NCBI GenBank assembly: GCA_031273405.1
Contig: JAISRW010000227.1
Span: 1-5,805 of the forward strand
Source: Treponema sp.
GTDB taxonomy: Bacteria > Spirochaetota > Spirochaetia > Treponematales > Breznakiellaceae
Length of the DNA stretch: 5,805 nt
Direction of reading: 5' to 3'
Shown: positions 5,694 through 5,805 of the stretch, one piece after another
How positions within the stretch are numbered: the first letter of the stretch is position 1
How the letters are laid out: each line of letters starts with the position of its first letter
The notes under the pieces: generated by a model
Told to the model about the DNA's origin: nothing
The model's input: the letters and a program-made list of their open reading frames with translations, nothing else
Database searches by the model: none
Program-made: the position numbers and the translations under genes

Positions 5694-5764
5694 ATGCCTA
5701 ATAAATAAACCTAGCCGAAAACATGGATGCCTAATAACTAAAAATCTAGTCCAAAATATAATGG
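5694..5764. repeat. Imperfect tandem duplication, units of 33 and 38 bases
   Basis: Unit 1 (5694-5726) and unit 2 (5727-5764) both begin ATGCCTAATAA, continue with an A-rich stretch, share CTAG followed by CC and AAAA, and end in ATGG or CATGG. Unit 2 differs by small insertions, one of which creates TATAAT. The two units lie directly upstream of a probable gene start and could be paired operator sites. Confidence 0.55.
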
Positions 5765-5782
5765 TTCTGTCCCGCAAGGAGG
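5757..5782 (+). promoter_or_regulatory. Putative -10 box and strong ribosome binding site of the next gene
   Basis: TATAAT at 5757-5762 matches the -10 consensus exactly, but no recognisable -35 box lies 16-18 bases upstream. AAGGAGG at 5776-5782 is a near-ideal ribosome binding site, 6 bases before GTG at 5789. GGTTC (5763-5767) can pair with GAACC (5782-5786), overlapping this site. Confidence 0.4.
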
Positions 5783-5788
5783 AACCGA

Positions 5789-5805
5789 GTGAGGCTAGAC
5801 ATGCA
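5789..5805 (+). CDS. Possible start of a gene cut by the window edge
   Basis: GTG at 5789 begins a frame reading M-R-L-D-M and then leaves the window. Support is the AAGGAGG with ideal spacing and the TATAAT upstream. Five residues are too few to name a family. Confidence 0.4.

Larger units (their letters stand above)
5450..5788. other. Non-coding spacer of about 340 bases, largely AT-rich
   Basis: I see no credible gene here. It holds the tandem hairpins just after nth, a long A/T-tract region (about 5581-5690), the tandem repeat at 5694-5764 and a putative promoter and ribosome binding site. From about 5530 on, base composition changes sharply from the GC-rich genes. Confidence 0.6.

Noticed and set aside
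5763..5786. Left end of a second IS, because CTGTCCC resembles the IS630 end near 470
   Set aside because: Only 7 bases agree and the rest differs; a promoter with ribosome binding site explains the stretch better.

Overview
The window looks like part of a spirochaete chromosome, most likely Treponema-like and perhaps a termite-gut type. This rests on the gene set (a CarD-type RNA polymerase regulator directly followed by nth, and a two-domain Crp-like regulator), on coding regions of about 50-63% GC alternating with AT-rich spacers, and on abundant small intergenic repeats. The genus is inference; no rRNA or other marker gene is present.

Layout, all on the + strand. Bases 1-475 are the tail of an IS630-family insertion sequence: the C-terminal part of a DD34E transposase and a probable right end. 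A short spacer with a 14-bp palindrome leads into a two-gene unit: a membrane-anchored DUF362 protein (590-1615) and, 30 bases on, a polytopic permease of the ArsP/DUF318 (YraQ-like) kind (1646-2554). The permease stop codon lies inside the left arm of a perfect 15-bp inverted repeat (2551-2631) that looks like a small mobile element or an IS remnant. A near-perfect sigma-70 promoter (TTGACA, 18 bases, TATAAT) then drives a 410-residue regulator built as cNMP domain, TPR-like linker, second cNMP domain, Crp-type helix-turn-helix. Only its second cNMP domain keeps a canonical phosphate-binding cassette.

A spacer of about 300 bases (3972-4268) is densely structured. It carries several small palindromes with a fixed core and varying but complementary arms, and a 125-base segment that can fold into a closed cloverleaf-like structure. 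A good promoter at its end reads into carD with almost no 5' leader. carD and nth (endonuclease III, all catalytic and iron-sulfur residues present) are 5 bases apart and probably co-transcribed.

The last 340 bases hold another copy of the palindrome family, an AT-rich stretch with roughly helically phased A/T tracts, an imperfect tandem repeat and a consensus TATAAT. They end with a strong ribosome binding site and GTG that probably start a gene running out of the window.

The most unusual material is in the spacers: the palindrome family recurs after crp and after nth together with shared modules, and one shared module also lies upstream of the DUF362 gene. This suggests a dispersed, structure-conserved repeat element. 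The protein-coding genes are recognisable families.
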